Assembly: GCF_003943465.1 (NCBI RefSeq)
Contig: NZ_RJPR01000001.1
Span: forward strand, 331,843-395,842
Length of the DNA: 64,000 nucleotides
Source of the DNA: Streptococcus cristatus
GTDB lineage: Bacteria; Bacillota; Bacilli; Lactobacillales; Streptococcaceae
Reading direction: 5' to 3'
The notes below the pieces were generated by a model. The model was not told where the DNA came from and did no database searches. It saw nothing but the letters and a program-made list of their open reading frames with translations. Made by a program: the position numbers and the translations under genes. Shown piece by piece: positions 16,760 to 23,730 of this stretch (positions within the stretch are counted from its first letter, which is position 1; every line of letters starts with the position of its first letter).

Positions 16760-17209
16760 CTACAGTTCCTCACCTTTTACTTCTTCAAACCATTTTTCAA
16801 ACTCTAGACGTGGAAGCAATTCTTCATCCTTGTCATAACGCCCTTCATAACTATAGCGACTATCAAGGCTATTTTTCTTGGCATCATAAATCAACCACAT
16901 TTCAGTTGGGTGTTCACGATTGTACTCTTGGCAAACATCAAGCATTGATTCTACATCCTTGATACCTTCTTTCAACAAGACAGTTTGTAAACTAGTGTCA
17001 ACATGAGAGTCTTTAGGTAAAAAATTATTTACTAAGTGTTTGTGTACAATATTTCCTTTAATCTTATAAAATAGATTAAAACTATACAAACTGTCCGCTA
17101 TCGCATAGATATATACTTTCTCTGCCTGATTTTGAACATACTCCATAGCTAATGAAATCATACTAACCTGAACATCCATAAATTTATCTTCAAATTTTTT
17201 CATAGTCAT
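16760..17209 (-). CDS. YezG/DUF600-like immunity protein
   Basis: A 149-residue protein. The first half has AEKVYIYAIADSLYSFNLFY, the second has WLIYDAKKNSLDSRYSYEG and ends EFEKWFEEVKGEEL. This order of a hydrophobic strand pair, a long helix, and a W-I-YD...YSYE block matches DUF600/YezG antitoxins, which block LXG-type nucleases such as YeeF. The start overlaps the stop of the broken Imm6 gene (ATGA at 17206-17209), showing the two were translationally coupled before the transposon landed. Confidence 0.65.
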   Translation of the reverse strand: MTMKKFEDKFMDVQVSMISLAMEYVQNQAEKVYIYAIADSLYSFNLFYKIKGNIVHKHLVNNFLPKDSHVDTSLQTVLLKEGIKDVESMLDVCQEYNREHPTEMWLIYDAKKNSLDSRYSYEGRYDKDEELLPRLEFEKWFEEVKGEEL

Positions 17210-17301
17210 AATCCTATTCTATCTAATTCTATTAAGACCTCTTCCTTTGATGGCGATTGACAACGTGCAAGGAAGTCTTTGATGTCCTGAACGTGGTCAT
17301 A
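17206..17301 (-). pseudogene. 3' fragment of transposon-split Imm6 gene
   Basis: The minus strand reads FYDHVQDIKDFLARCQSPSK, then EEVLIELDRIGL and stop, with the first codons provided by the adjoining target duplication. It continues in frame from the 5' fragment at 22321-22695 if the 5,011-bp element and one copy of the 8-bp duplication are removed. Confidence 0.85.
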
Positions 17302-17309
17302 AAAATTAA
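17302..17309. repeat. Target-site duplication, left copy
   Basis: AAAATTAA directly outside the left inverted repeat, identical to 22321-22328. Confidence 0.9.
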
Positions 17310-17340
17310 GGGAACTATATACCAGTTTACACTAGACACA
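17310..17340 (+). repeat. Left terminal inverted repeat of transposon
   Basis: Begins GGGAACTATATACCAG and pairs with the complement of 22290-22320 at 29 of 31 positions. Confidence 0.92.
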
Positions 17341-17366
17341 AGATATAGTATTTTCGAGAATATCAA

Positions 17367-17398
17367 AAAAGGCGACTTCCAAACGGAAACCGTCTTTT
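17367..17398 (-). terminator. Terminator at left end of transposon
   Basis: Stem built from GGCGACTTCC and GGAAACCGTC with an AAAC loop and A/T runs on both sides. It directly follows the stop of the nucleotidyltransferase-like gene. Confidence 0.7.
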
Positions 17399-17945
17399 AA
17401 TAATGTCTAAATTCTTCATAATGTTCACTCATATATTCTGCCAACCATTCCATACCATAGGCTATCTCAAATACTTCCAATATCAATGAAAGGTCTGGTT
17501 GAAAACCATATTCTTTGAGTTTATTGATAATATCTTTTATAGAACGAATTTTCACTAGTTTAATAATTTCCCCAGAATCCTGCCTATCTCTATCTCGTCC
17601 GCTGTCTAGTTTCATTCCGAGAATGTAAGATAATGGTGGTACAAAAACAGTCAAATTTGAATAGCTAAATGCCTTCTCACAGATAGACAGTGGCGGTATT
17701 TTATTCATATTTGCAACATTGTTGTTCAGCCATAACTCATCAGGCTCATTCACGTCAAAATCATCGCCAACTTTCTCAATAATGCTTCTGATTTTAACAT
17801 CTTCTTGATAAAAAGCATCAACATCTTGTGTTCCTCGAAGGTTGTAGTATTCGAGGACAAAGCCACCAACACAGATAATTTCTAGGTCAATGTTTTCCTT
17901 AGCTAATTCTGTATTGAGAGCCTCAAATAAAACTTTCTTATCCAT
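17397..17945 (-). CDS. Nucleotidyltransferase-like protein (DUF6036-type), transposon passenger
   Basis: A 182-residue protein. Near residue 26 it has VGGFVLEYYNLRGTQDVDAF, the GG...R-x-T-x-DVD pattern of the minimal nucleotidyltransferase fold, like DUF6036 and AbiEii/MNT toxins. Later segments include VFVPPLSYILGMKLDSGRDR, with an acidic and basic patch usual for this fold. It is the last gene of the passenger operon and overlaps the preceding gene by eight bases. A toxin or phage-defence enzyme acting by nucleotide transfer is possible; no activity is shown. Confidence 0.65.
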   Translation of the reverse strand: MDKKVLFEALNTELAKENIDLEIICVGGFVLEYYNLRGTQDVDAFYQEDVKIRSIIEKVGDDFDVNEPDELWLNNNVANMNKIPPLSICEKAFSYSNLTVFVPPLSYILGMKLDSGRDRDRQDSGEIIKLVKIRSIKDIINKLKEYGFQPDLSLILEVFEIAYGMEWLAEYMSEHYEEFRHY

Positions 17946-18225
17946 AGTTACCCTCTCTAAAGAGTTTCAAAATATCTTTTGGATGACTTTTACGGTTCGC
18001 CTGCAAAACGTGTTCTCTTGTGTGTGTGCCTTCTGTTAAAGCATCTTGAAGGGTTATTTTTTGGAAAGGTGTTAAGGTAGGACTTTTCAACAATTGCTCT
18101 ACATCATCAGTAGTTAGTCTAGTCTCCTCATCTTTAATGACCTTATAAAGATAGCGAAACCACAAATCACCGTCACTTCCAGCATGTTCACTAGCTCTCA
18201 CCATGTAATCGTACCATGTTGTCAT
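17938..18225 (-). CDS. Small partner of nucleotidyltransferase-like gene
   Basis: A 95-residue soluble protein (MTTWYDYMVRASEHAGSDGD start) with two short helices, LTTDDVEQLLKS and TPFQKITLQDAL, and a basic end. It overlaps the nucleotidyltransferase-like gene by eight bases and follows the 151-residue gene by two bases. Tight coupling and size suggest an antitoxin or regulator for the downstream enzyme. No DNA-binding motif is clear. Confidence 0.5.
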   Translation of the reverse strand: MTTWYDYMVRASEHAGSDGDLWFRYLYKVIKDEETRLTTDDVEQLLKSPTLTPFQKITLQDALTEGTHTREHVLQANRKSHPKDILKLFREGNYG

Positions 18226-18227
18226 TA

Positions 18228-18683
18228 TTATTCCCCCTCATCTTTTCTAGGGTTATAGTGCATTGCTATCCAAAGTTTTTTGTCAAAATCAGATAACTCT
18301 TTTTTCTTCTGATAAATGCAATCGTTCAAATTAGGAAATTTGAGACTGTATTTTTTCTCAAAAAAGTTCTGAAACTCCTCTTTACTTTCTGCAATATCAA
18401 CCAAGGCTTCTAACTCTGCCATTTGTTTGGCAATAGCCTTTCTGTCAATTTTCTTTTGACTATCTCCAAGTACGTCATAAACACAACGTTTTGTCAGTTG
18501 AGTATAAAAAGAGCGATGTTCAGTAACAAAATCAAAGGAATAGGTCTTATCCCAGAGTTTGGTGTACTTATTGTAAAAACCATCTGAAAGGCTGACCTGA
18601 TAGCCAATCAGCTTACTATCAACTCTACGAGCGATGGACCTTTCCAATTCAAAATGTAGGTCATGTAATGTATTAGTAGCCAT
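18228..18683 (-). CDS. Unknown transposon passenger (151 aa)
   Basis: A charged, helical protein (MATNTLHDLHFELERSIARR start; KKIDRKAIAKQMAELEALVD in the middle; ends NPRKDEGE). It overlaps the transposase stop by 11 bases and begins the passenger operon. No family recognised. It could belong with the two downstream genes in one defence or addiction module, or assist transposition. Confidence 0.5.
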   Translation of the reverse strand: MATNTLHDLHFELERSIARRVDSKLIGYQVSLSDGFYNKYTKLWDKTYSFDFVTEHRSFYTQLTKRCVYDVLGDSQKKIDRKAIAKQMAELEALVDIAESKEEFQNFFEKKYSLKFPNLNDCIYQKKKELSDFDKKLWIAMHYNPRKDEGE

Positions 18684-19590
18684 AAATCAGCTCCCTGTAT
18701 TTAGTTCGGACACAGGCATTTGAAATCAGGAGATTAAAACGCTCACTATCCGAATAGTCACGAGTATTATAACGAAAAACAAATTCATCTACATAGTCTT
18801 GAAGATATTTCTTAGACCACGAATGGTAAATTCCTAATACTCCACGTTTCAATCCAGCCCAAAAGCCTTCAATCGTGTTGGTATAAACATTACCTTGCAC
18901 ATACTCGCTAGTTCCATGATTAACAAAGTCATGATTATACATCTTAGCTACTTTATTATAACCCAGCCATTCATCTGTGTAAAGTTGAGCTGTTTCCTTT
19001 ACGTATTTGACAATCTGTTCAGTCAATGTTTTCGTCTTTGTATCTGGTACATGATGAGCATTAACTTTACCCTGACGTTGTACCATGCCTACTACAGCAG
19101 ATTTGTCTTTCAATGAACGCCCTTGAGCATTTTTGACTTTTTTGGAGTTATGACGATTCTTATTTTTACCACCTATGTAGGTTTCATCAACTTCCACAAC
19201 GTCATCAAGACTATTGTTGTTTTCAGAACTAAAACACTTACGGATACGTTCCAGCATAAACCAAGCTGTTTTTTGCGTAACACCAATATCTTTTGATAAT
19301 TGCACAGATGAGATTCCTTTTTTGTGAGAAGTCACAAGCCAAATTGCCATAAACCATTTACGAAGTTCAATTTTAGTATTGTCAAAAAGAGTACCAGTCT
19401 TGACATTGAAGTATTTTCCAGTATTTTTACAGCGGTATTTGTTACCTTTGCATTTGTAGACCTTTGAAGTAGCATCAAAAGGGCTGATAATCACATCGCC
19501 CCAAATCATATTTTCTAAATGGTCAATACATGACTGTTCGTCTGGAAAAGCAGATTGTAAATCAAATAATGACTTAAACTCAAACTTCAT
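18673..19590 (-). CDS. IS1595-family transposase
   Basis: A 305-residue transposase. An N-terminal zinc-ribbon-like region (about residues 29-70, ending KYFNVKTGTLFDNT) is followed by a helix-turn-helix (SVQLSKDIGVTQKTAW). The catalytic domain has VDETYIGGKNKN (first Asp), LYTDEWLGY (second Asp) and NTIEGFWAGLKRGVLG (the Asn/Glu site). The zinc ribbon has only two Cys, so metal binding may be lost. Length is usual for the family. A perfect promoter (TTGACA, 17 bp, TATAAT) and a good ribosome site precede it. Confidence 0.92.
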   Translation of the reverse strand: MKFEFKSLFDLQSAFPDEQSCIDHLENMIWGDVIISPFDATSKVYKCKGNKYRCKNTGKYFNVKTGTLFDNTKIELRKWFMAIWLVTSHKKGISSVQLSKDIGVTQKTAWFMLERIRKCFSSENNNSLDDVVEVDETYIGGKNKNRHNSKKVKNAQGRSLKDKSAVVGMVQRQGKVNAHHVPDTKTKTLTEQIVKYVKETAQLYTDEWLGYNKVAKMYNHDFVNHGTSEYVQGNVYTNTIEGFWAGLKRGVLGIYHSWSKKYLQDYVDEFVFRYNTRDYSDSERFNLLISNACVRTKYRELIYGY

Positions 19591-19617
19591 AACTGATACT
19601 CCTTACTTCTTGATTAT

Positions 19618-19646
19618 ATTATATCGAAAACAAGAATATTTGTCAA
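19618..19646 (-). promoter_or_regulatory. Consensus promoter of transposase operon
   Basis: On the minus strand TTGACA (19641-19646), 17 bases, TATAAT (19618-19623), about 30 bases before the transposase start. Both boxes are perfect matches. Confidence 0.85.
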
Positions 19647-19686
19647 TAAAAATGTAAACTTCTACTATGCAAGGTTCCAAAATTTT

Positions 19687-19694
19687 GATATAAT
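19687..19694 (+). promoter_or_regulatory. Extended -10 promoter for leader/restriction genes
   Basis: TGATATAAT (an extended -10 with TGn) lies 33 bases before the leader ATG; no clear -35 box is present. It diverges from the transposase promoter. Confidence 0.6.
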
Positions 19695-19726
19695 AGAAGT
19701 ATCAAAAATAAAGGAAATTAAGTATT

Positions 19727-19942
19727 ATGAACGCAATCACAGCTCACAGCTCACAGCTCACAGCTCACAGCTCACAGCTCACAGCTCACAGCTCACAGCT
19801 CACAGCTCACACTGATTATGTAATCGGGCGTGTTTTTTGTCAAGCATTAAAACAGGCTTTTTCACATTTTTGTGAGAAGGCTTTTTATGTTGAGTTTTCT
19901 GAGTTGTTTTTAGAGAGAAATGGGGAGCTACAATATGCCTAA
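19727..19942 (+). CDS. Repeat-containing leader ORF (71 aa) upstream of restriction enzyme
   Basis: Starts at ATG 19727 after AAAGGAAA. The beginning is encoded by ten 7-base repeats, giving the periodic peptide SSQLTAH. The frame then stays open through HTDYVIGRVFCQALKQAF and ends at TAA 19940-19942, overlapping the ATG at 19935 of the restriction gene. In either of the other two frames a stop follows the repeats within about 20 bases (TGA near 19813, TAA at 19821). Thus repeat number decides whether ribosomes reach the next gene. The peptide itself has no known function. Confidence 0.6.
   Translation: MNAITAHSSQLTAHSSQLTAHSSQLTAHTDYVIGRVFCQALKQAFSHFCEKAFYVEFSELFLERNGELQYA
19741..19810 (+). 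repeat. Ten tandem copies of AGCTCAC
   Basis: Ten perfect copies of a 7-base unit, with a partial copy (TCAC) before. Since 7 is not a multiple of 3, gain or loss of one unit shifts the reading frame of the leader ORF. Such tracts mutate by slipped-strand mispairing. Confidence 0.95.
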
Positions 19943-22226
19943 CCATTTCTCAAACGAAGTTGATGGACAACTCAAGTTTTATCAAGATTATCTACCTCTT
20001 GTTGATAAAACTTTGAAAACAGATGATATTTTAACGGATTATACAGATGGTATTGTAAATGGAAATCTGATTGAATTTAAAGTTGTTATCAATGATATTA
20101 ACACTGTTCTATTCCAAGCCATCAAATATCTATCCGCTCGGAGAATCAAAGGAAAAGAAATTCCCAAAAACATTCTGCTTGTGTCGCTAACGAATGAAAA
20201 AATCTACGTTTTTGATAGTCAGGAATATTTAATACATATCGAAAAAGTATATTTTGGTGGTGCAAGTGTAAAAACCTCTGGTTTTTCTTCTGATGCTCCT
20301 CTTGAAGTTTTAGAATACGGTCAAAGTCAACTAGACGAAAGTCGTCTTATTACTTTACTACGTTCAAAGCAATATACAAAAATTAACATCGACGAAAACT
20401 GTATTGTTGGTTGGGCAGAACGTTTTTATCGTGAAAATAAAGGAGCTAAAAAGTCTGATTTTATCGGTGACCATACTGGTAAAGTTAAAATTATTGGTGA
20501 AATTCGGAAACCTGAGAAACTAAAAGAGTTTATCAATCCTTATATCGGTGAAACTAATGTTCAATTTCAATATTTGATGGATAAACTCAATGATAATTTG
20601 CAAAAGAAAAATTTAGGAGCTTTCTACACTCCTGAACCTTATGTTCAAAAGTCATTGGAGCTAGTCCGACAAGCTATTAAACGTGTTCCAGAAGGAAATG
20701 ATTATATTATTTTGGATAGATGTGCCGGAACTGGAAACCTTGAGAAATTGATGAGCGACGAGGAATTAAGTCACTGTGTTCTTTCAACTATAGAATATTA
20801 TGAATACAAAGTTCTGCTGGAATTGCTTGGAGATAAAGTCCGTCATATCATTCCACCAACTGAAAAAGAAGATACTTTTAATATGGGGCTAGTCCGAGGA
20901 GCGGATGCTCTTAGCGAGGAATATATCAATAATGAAATTATTCAACGCTATATCAACGACCCAAAAGTAACAATTATTTTGTATGAAAACCCACCCTACG
21001 CAGATACACGCAGTATAGAACATCAAAAAGCAAAAAAGACTTCATCATCATCTCAATGGAAACAAAGTTATTTAATGAAACAGATGAAACAAGAAATCAA
21101 GGGAATGGGTGTAAATGAGATGGGAAATATCTTTATTTGGAGTGGTTTCAAATATTATCTTCGTCAGCCTACTGATAGTTACATTATTTATAGCCCAATC
21201 AAATATTGGAAAGAAATTCATCTCATTGATAAAAAGTTTGAAAGTGGATTTGCTTTCAACCGAAGACATTTTCACACTAAAATTGATGCGTTAGTTTCTT
21301 GTATTCTTTGGTCAAATGTAGATGAAAAATTAGATAATATTACCCTTGAAGCATTCAATATAGCCAATAACGAAATCTTACAAGAAGAAGATTTAACCAT
21401 CAATCGTATTTATACGAAATATAGTAATGTGTATTACGACAAACGGAAATTTAGTGACGATAAATTATCTGATTTTGTATTGGGGTTAAATGGAGCAAAA
21501 TTAGTAGGCACGAATAAAATTACTTCTCAGACAATTATAAATAACAATCTAATTGGCTATTTGCGAGCTTCTGGAGTGAATTTTGACAATCCTGACTTGG
21601 CTTCTTCTCTACTAGTTGCTAGTCTATATAATGGTGCAGGGTATTTCCCATTAAGAAAAGACAATTTCATCGAAAAGCTCCCAATGTTTGCCGCCAGTCG
21701 CTACATTACTTATAATCGTCACTGGACACAGCGTGCTAATATTATGAAATCTGCTGATGGCGCTGAACGTTTTAGTAAAGCTGTATCAAGTAACAAGATT
21801 GAACAAGACTTATTGAAAATTCTGCTCTTCACAACACTTGAAACGCAAAATCACATGAGAAGTTTATATGGTTCTGATGGACGATTCTACCGCAATGAGT
21901 TGTCACTGGATAACTCTAATGGAGATACGCTAGCAACAGTCAACTTAGCAAAATTGAAACAAGGTTCTAAAGAGACTGCTTTATTTGAACAATGGGAAAA
22001 AGTCCTAACAGAAGCTAAGAAAACGGAAAATTATAATTCTAAATTGACGTATTCAGTTTATCAGATTATTGATGAACTTAACACATCTGAAAAAGATGAA
22101 AATGATAAAACAATCTATAACTATCCCGAATTAAACGGACACTTGAATACATTGAAAACAATGATAAAAGAATATTATAATTCTGAAATTGTGCCATTCT
22201 TATTTGAGTATGAATTTTTGAAATAA
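19935..22226 (+). CDS. Fused restriction endonuclease / N6-adenine methyltransferase (type IIG-like)
   Basis: About 763 residues from ATG 19935 (MPNHFSNEVDG), with GGGGAG seven bases upstream; an in-frame ATG at 19920 is possible. The N-terminus has TDGIVNGNLIEFKVVI, an Asp...Glu-x-Lys pattern of PD-(D/E)XK nucleases. The middle has GAFYTPEPYV, then DRCAGTGNLE (AdoMet-binding motif I) and ENPPYAD (catalytic motif IV, NPPY). The C-terminal half is probably the target-recognition region. One chain carrying cutting, methylation and recognition is typical of Eco57I-like enzymes, which protect against phage. Expression is probably coupled to the phase-variable leader. Confidence 0.8.
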   Translation: MPNHFSNEVDGQLKFYQDYLPLVDKTLKTDDILTDYTDGIVNGNLIEFKVVINDINTVLFQAIKYLSARRIKGKEIPKNILLVSLTNEKIYVFDSQEYLIHIEKVYFGGASVKTSGFSSDAPLEVLEYGQSQLDESRLITLLRSKQYTKINIDENCIVGWAERFYRENKGAKKSDFIGDHTGKVKIIGEIRKPEKLKEFINPYIGETNVQFQYLMDKLNDNLQKKNLGAFYTPEPYVQKSLELVRQAIKRVPEGNDYIILDRCAGTGNLEKLMSDEELSHCVLSTIEYYEYKVLLELLGDKVRHIIPPTEKEDTFNMGLVRGADALSEEYINNEIIQRYINDPKVTIILYENPPYADTRSIEHQKAKKTSSSSQWKQSYLMKQMKQEIKGMGVNEMGNIFIWSGFKYYLRQPTDSYIIYSPIKYWKEIHLIDKKFESGFAFNRRHFHTKIDALVSCILWSNVDEKLDNITLEAFNIANNEILQEEDLTINRIYTKYSNVYYDKRKFSDDKLSDFVLGLNGAKLVGTNKITSQTIINNNLIGYLRASGVNFDNPDLASSLLVASLYNGAGYFPLRKDNFIEKLPMFAASRYITYNRHWTQRANIMKSADGAERFSKAVSSNKIEQDLLKILLFTTLETQNHMRSLYGSDGRFYRNELSLDNSNGDTLATVNLAKLKQGSKETALFEQWEKVLTEAKKTENYNSKLTYSVYQIIDELNTSEKDENDKTIYNYPELNGHLNTLKTMIKEYYNSEIVPFLFEYEFLK

Positions 22227-22231
22227 GCATG

Positions 22232-22265
22232 AAAAAGACGACTTCCGCTTGGAAGACGCCTTTTT
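22232..22265 (+). terminator. Terminator at right end of transposon
   Basis: AAAAAGACGACTTCC, loop GCTT, GGAAGACGCC and five T, six bases after the restriction gene's stop. It mirrors the hairpin at the left end. Confidence 0.8.
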
Positions 22266-22289
22266 CATATTCTCGTAAGCACTATATAT

Positions 22290-22320
22290 TGTGTTTAGTG
22301 TAAACTGATATATAGTTCCC
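22290..22320 (-). repeat. Right terminal inverted repeat of transposon
   Basis: Reads GGGAACTATATATCAG on the minus strand, 29 of 31 positions identical to the left repeat. Confidence 0.92.
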
Positions 22321-22328
22321 AAAATTAA
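22321..22328. repeat. Target-site duplication, right copy
   Basis: AAAATTAA directly outside the right inverted repeat, identical to 17302-17309. Confidence 0.9.
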
Positions 22329-22695
22329 AATTGATTTCTTTTAAATTCTCGATAAAAATCTTTATCAAAGAATCGTCGATATTTTCCAAAGGAGACGGTA
22401 GCTCTTTCTTATTTTCAAATGAATAAGCTGCTTTTGCAGTTGCGCCTATCGCATAACTAATATTATCCCAGGATGAGATATTCGCTTTATTTTCATCCAA
22501 TTGCATATAAATGAAAATACCACCATAATCAGTTCCATCATCCAAAAGAGCATAGAGCTCTTCTCCACCTCTATCTTTATTCTCCAAAAAGCTCCAACAA
22601 GAATCGAAAGCGGAGCGAATCTGAGATTTATAGGGTGTTTCCAGTTGTTCAACGATTGCTTCTGAAAAAATTAGCATAAAATAACTATCGAACAT
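22321..22695 (-). pseudogene. 5' part of Imm6 family immunity gene split by transposon
   Basis: From ATG 22695 the frame reads MFDSYFMLIFSEAIVEQLE, then RSAFDSCWSFLENKDRG, ELYALLDD and AAYSFENKKELPSPLENID, an Imm6 pattern. After ENLKEINFNF it runs into the transposon end and stops at 22282, gaining 12 foreign residues. Without the insertion the frame continues as FYDHVQDIKDF at 17301. Loss of about 30 C-terminal residues probably disables the protein. Confidence 0.85.
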
Positions 22696-22769
22696 ACTTT
22701 CTCCTTGGCTAGTACTAGCTACATAAAAAATTGCGGAATAATCTTATTGTTAATAAAGGGGCTACATCA

Positions 22770-23264
22770 TCATTTCATCTGAATGTCACGAAGTAGATCT
22801 CCAAAGTAATTGTCAACCAAAGGATCATTCAAAATCGGTTCAAGGTCTAGTGCTGATAATTGCTGCACTAATTGATTATTATCAGCTATTAGTTGCTGGT
22901 AACTCGAAACATAAGCTTCTAGCGTTTCCTCATCAACACTTTCAATTGTTTGGGGAAGATACTTTTCTCCAGATTGCTGATACAAATGATAGCAAATCAA
23001 AGCAAAATAATTGGCAATACAGCTCCATACAAGAGAATCAGTCTCCTTGTCCAGCTCCATAAATGTCAAGATATCCTTTTCGTCCACATTCTCCAAACGG
23101 CTGTATAAAAAATCAGGACAAATCTTACTATCCTGATCAAGCGATTGATTAGCAAGCTTCAAGGAGTCCAAAACGAATTCTTTGTACTCTAAAGGACTGA
23201 TAAAATCGATTAGATTAAAAGTCAATTCTTGAAGGAGATATAATAAACTACCATTAAATTTCAT
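22770..23264 (-). CDS. Imm6-like immunity protein
   Basis: A 164-residue soluble acidic protein. CPDFLYSRLENVDEKDILTF, VWSCIANYFALICYHLYQQ and LPQTIESVDEETLEAY follow the same order as in the neighbouring split Imm6 gene (LY, a central W...I...A.Y helix, then P..IE..D). I assign it to the same superfamily with moderate confidence. It lies just upstream of the split gene, so the two may be a divergent tandem pair. Confidence 0.55.
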   Translation of the reverse strand: MKFNGSLLYLLQELTFNLIDFISPLEYKEFVLDSLKLANQSLDQDSKICPDFLYSRLENVDEKDILTFMELDKETDSLVWSCIANYFALICYHLYQQSGEKYLPQTIESVDEETLEAYVSSYQQLIADNNQLVQQLSALDLEPILNDPLVDNYFGDLLRDIQMK

Positions 23265-23301
23265 TTTTTTTCTTTCATTTCACTACCTTGCGATAAACAA
23301 A

Positions 23302-23688
23302 CTACGTCTCTTTATATCTTACAGTTCCGATAAATCTCGTATTTTCCCTTGCTAGTACATTAGCACTATAATGATAATTGTAAAGCAAAATGATGGTGTT
23401 GCTTGGAGGAATAATCGTATTGATTCCTTCCACTTTTAAATTTCGAAGAATCGTCTGGTCATAGGACGCACCTTTTATCATCTGTTCGAGATTTGAGTGC
23501 TCTAAATCATAGATCTCAGCTTCTAGTAGATCGTCATCAATATCATCAATATCAATTTCATAACTTTCATAAAATGGTGACGGAACCACTTCACCTTCAT
23601 CATCGTAAATTAAAGTAAGGAATTCATCTAACTGAGATTTACTTTCAAAATTACCTACCCAGATAGACACTGTATTTTCTGTTTCCAT
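23302..23688 (-). CDS. Imm22 family immunity protein
   Basis: A 128-residue protein starting VSIWVGNFESKSQLDEFL, followed by PSPFYESYEIDIDDIDDD, an acidic patch, LEQMIKGASYDQTIL and the closing TIILLYNYHYSA strand. This order (SxWVGNF, acidic PSxF block, GASY, ILLYN) is the Imm22 signature. GAAAGGAAA lies upstream of the start. Cytoplasmic neutralisation of an unknown toxin is expected. Confidence 0.8.
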   Translation of the reverse strand: METENTVSIWVGNFESKSQLDEFLTLIYDDEGEVVPSPFYESYEIDIDDIDDDLLEAEIYDLEHSNLEQMIKGASYDQTILRNLKVEGINTIIPPSNTIILLYNYHYSANVLARENTRFIGTVRYKET

Positions 23689-23730
23689 TTATTTCCTTTC
23701 GATCAATCAACTTTTCTTTAAAATTCAGCA

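Larger units (their letters stand above)
17310..22320. mobile_element. IS1595-family transposon with nucleotidyltransferase and restriction-modification cargo
   Basis: A complete 5,011-bp element. Both ends begin GGGAACTATATA; the 31-bp terminal repeats match at 29 positions and similarity continues inward. An 8-bp direct duplication (AAAATTAA) flanks it, the length typical for IS1595-family transposases, and the transposase gene is inside. Leftward genes: transposase and three passengers. Rightward: repeat-containing leader ORF and a restriction/methyltransferase fusion. Each end has an inward hairpin terminator. It interrupts an Imm6 gene. All parts look intact, so the insertion may be recent. 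Confidence 0.92.

Noticed and set aside
19741-19810. CRISPR-like interpretation of the short repeat array
   Set aside because: Units are 7 bases with no spacers, so it is a simple tandem repeat.
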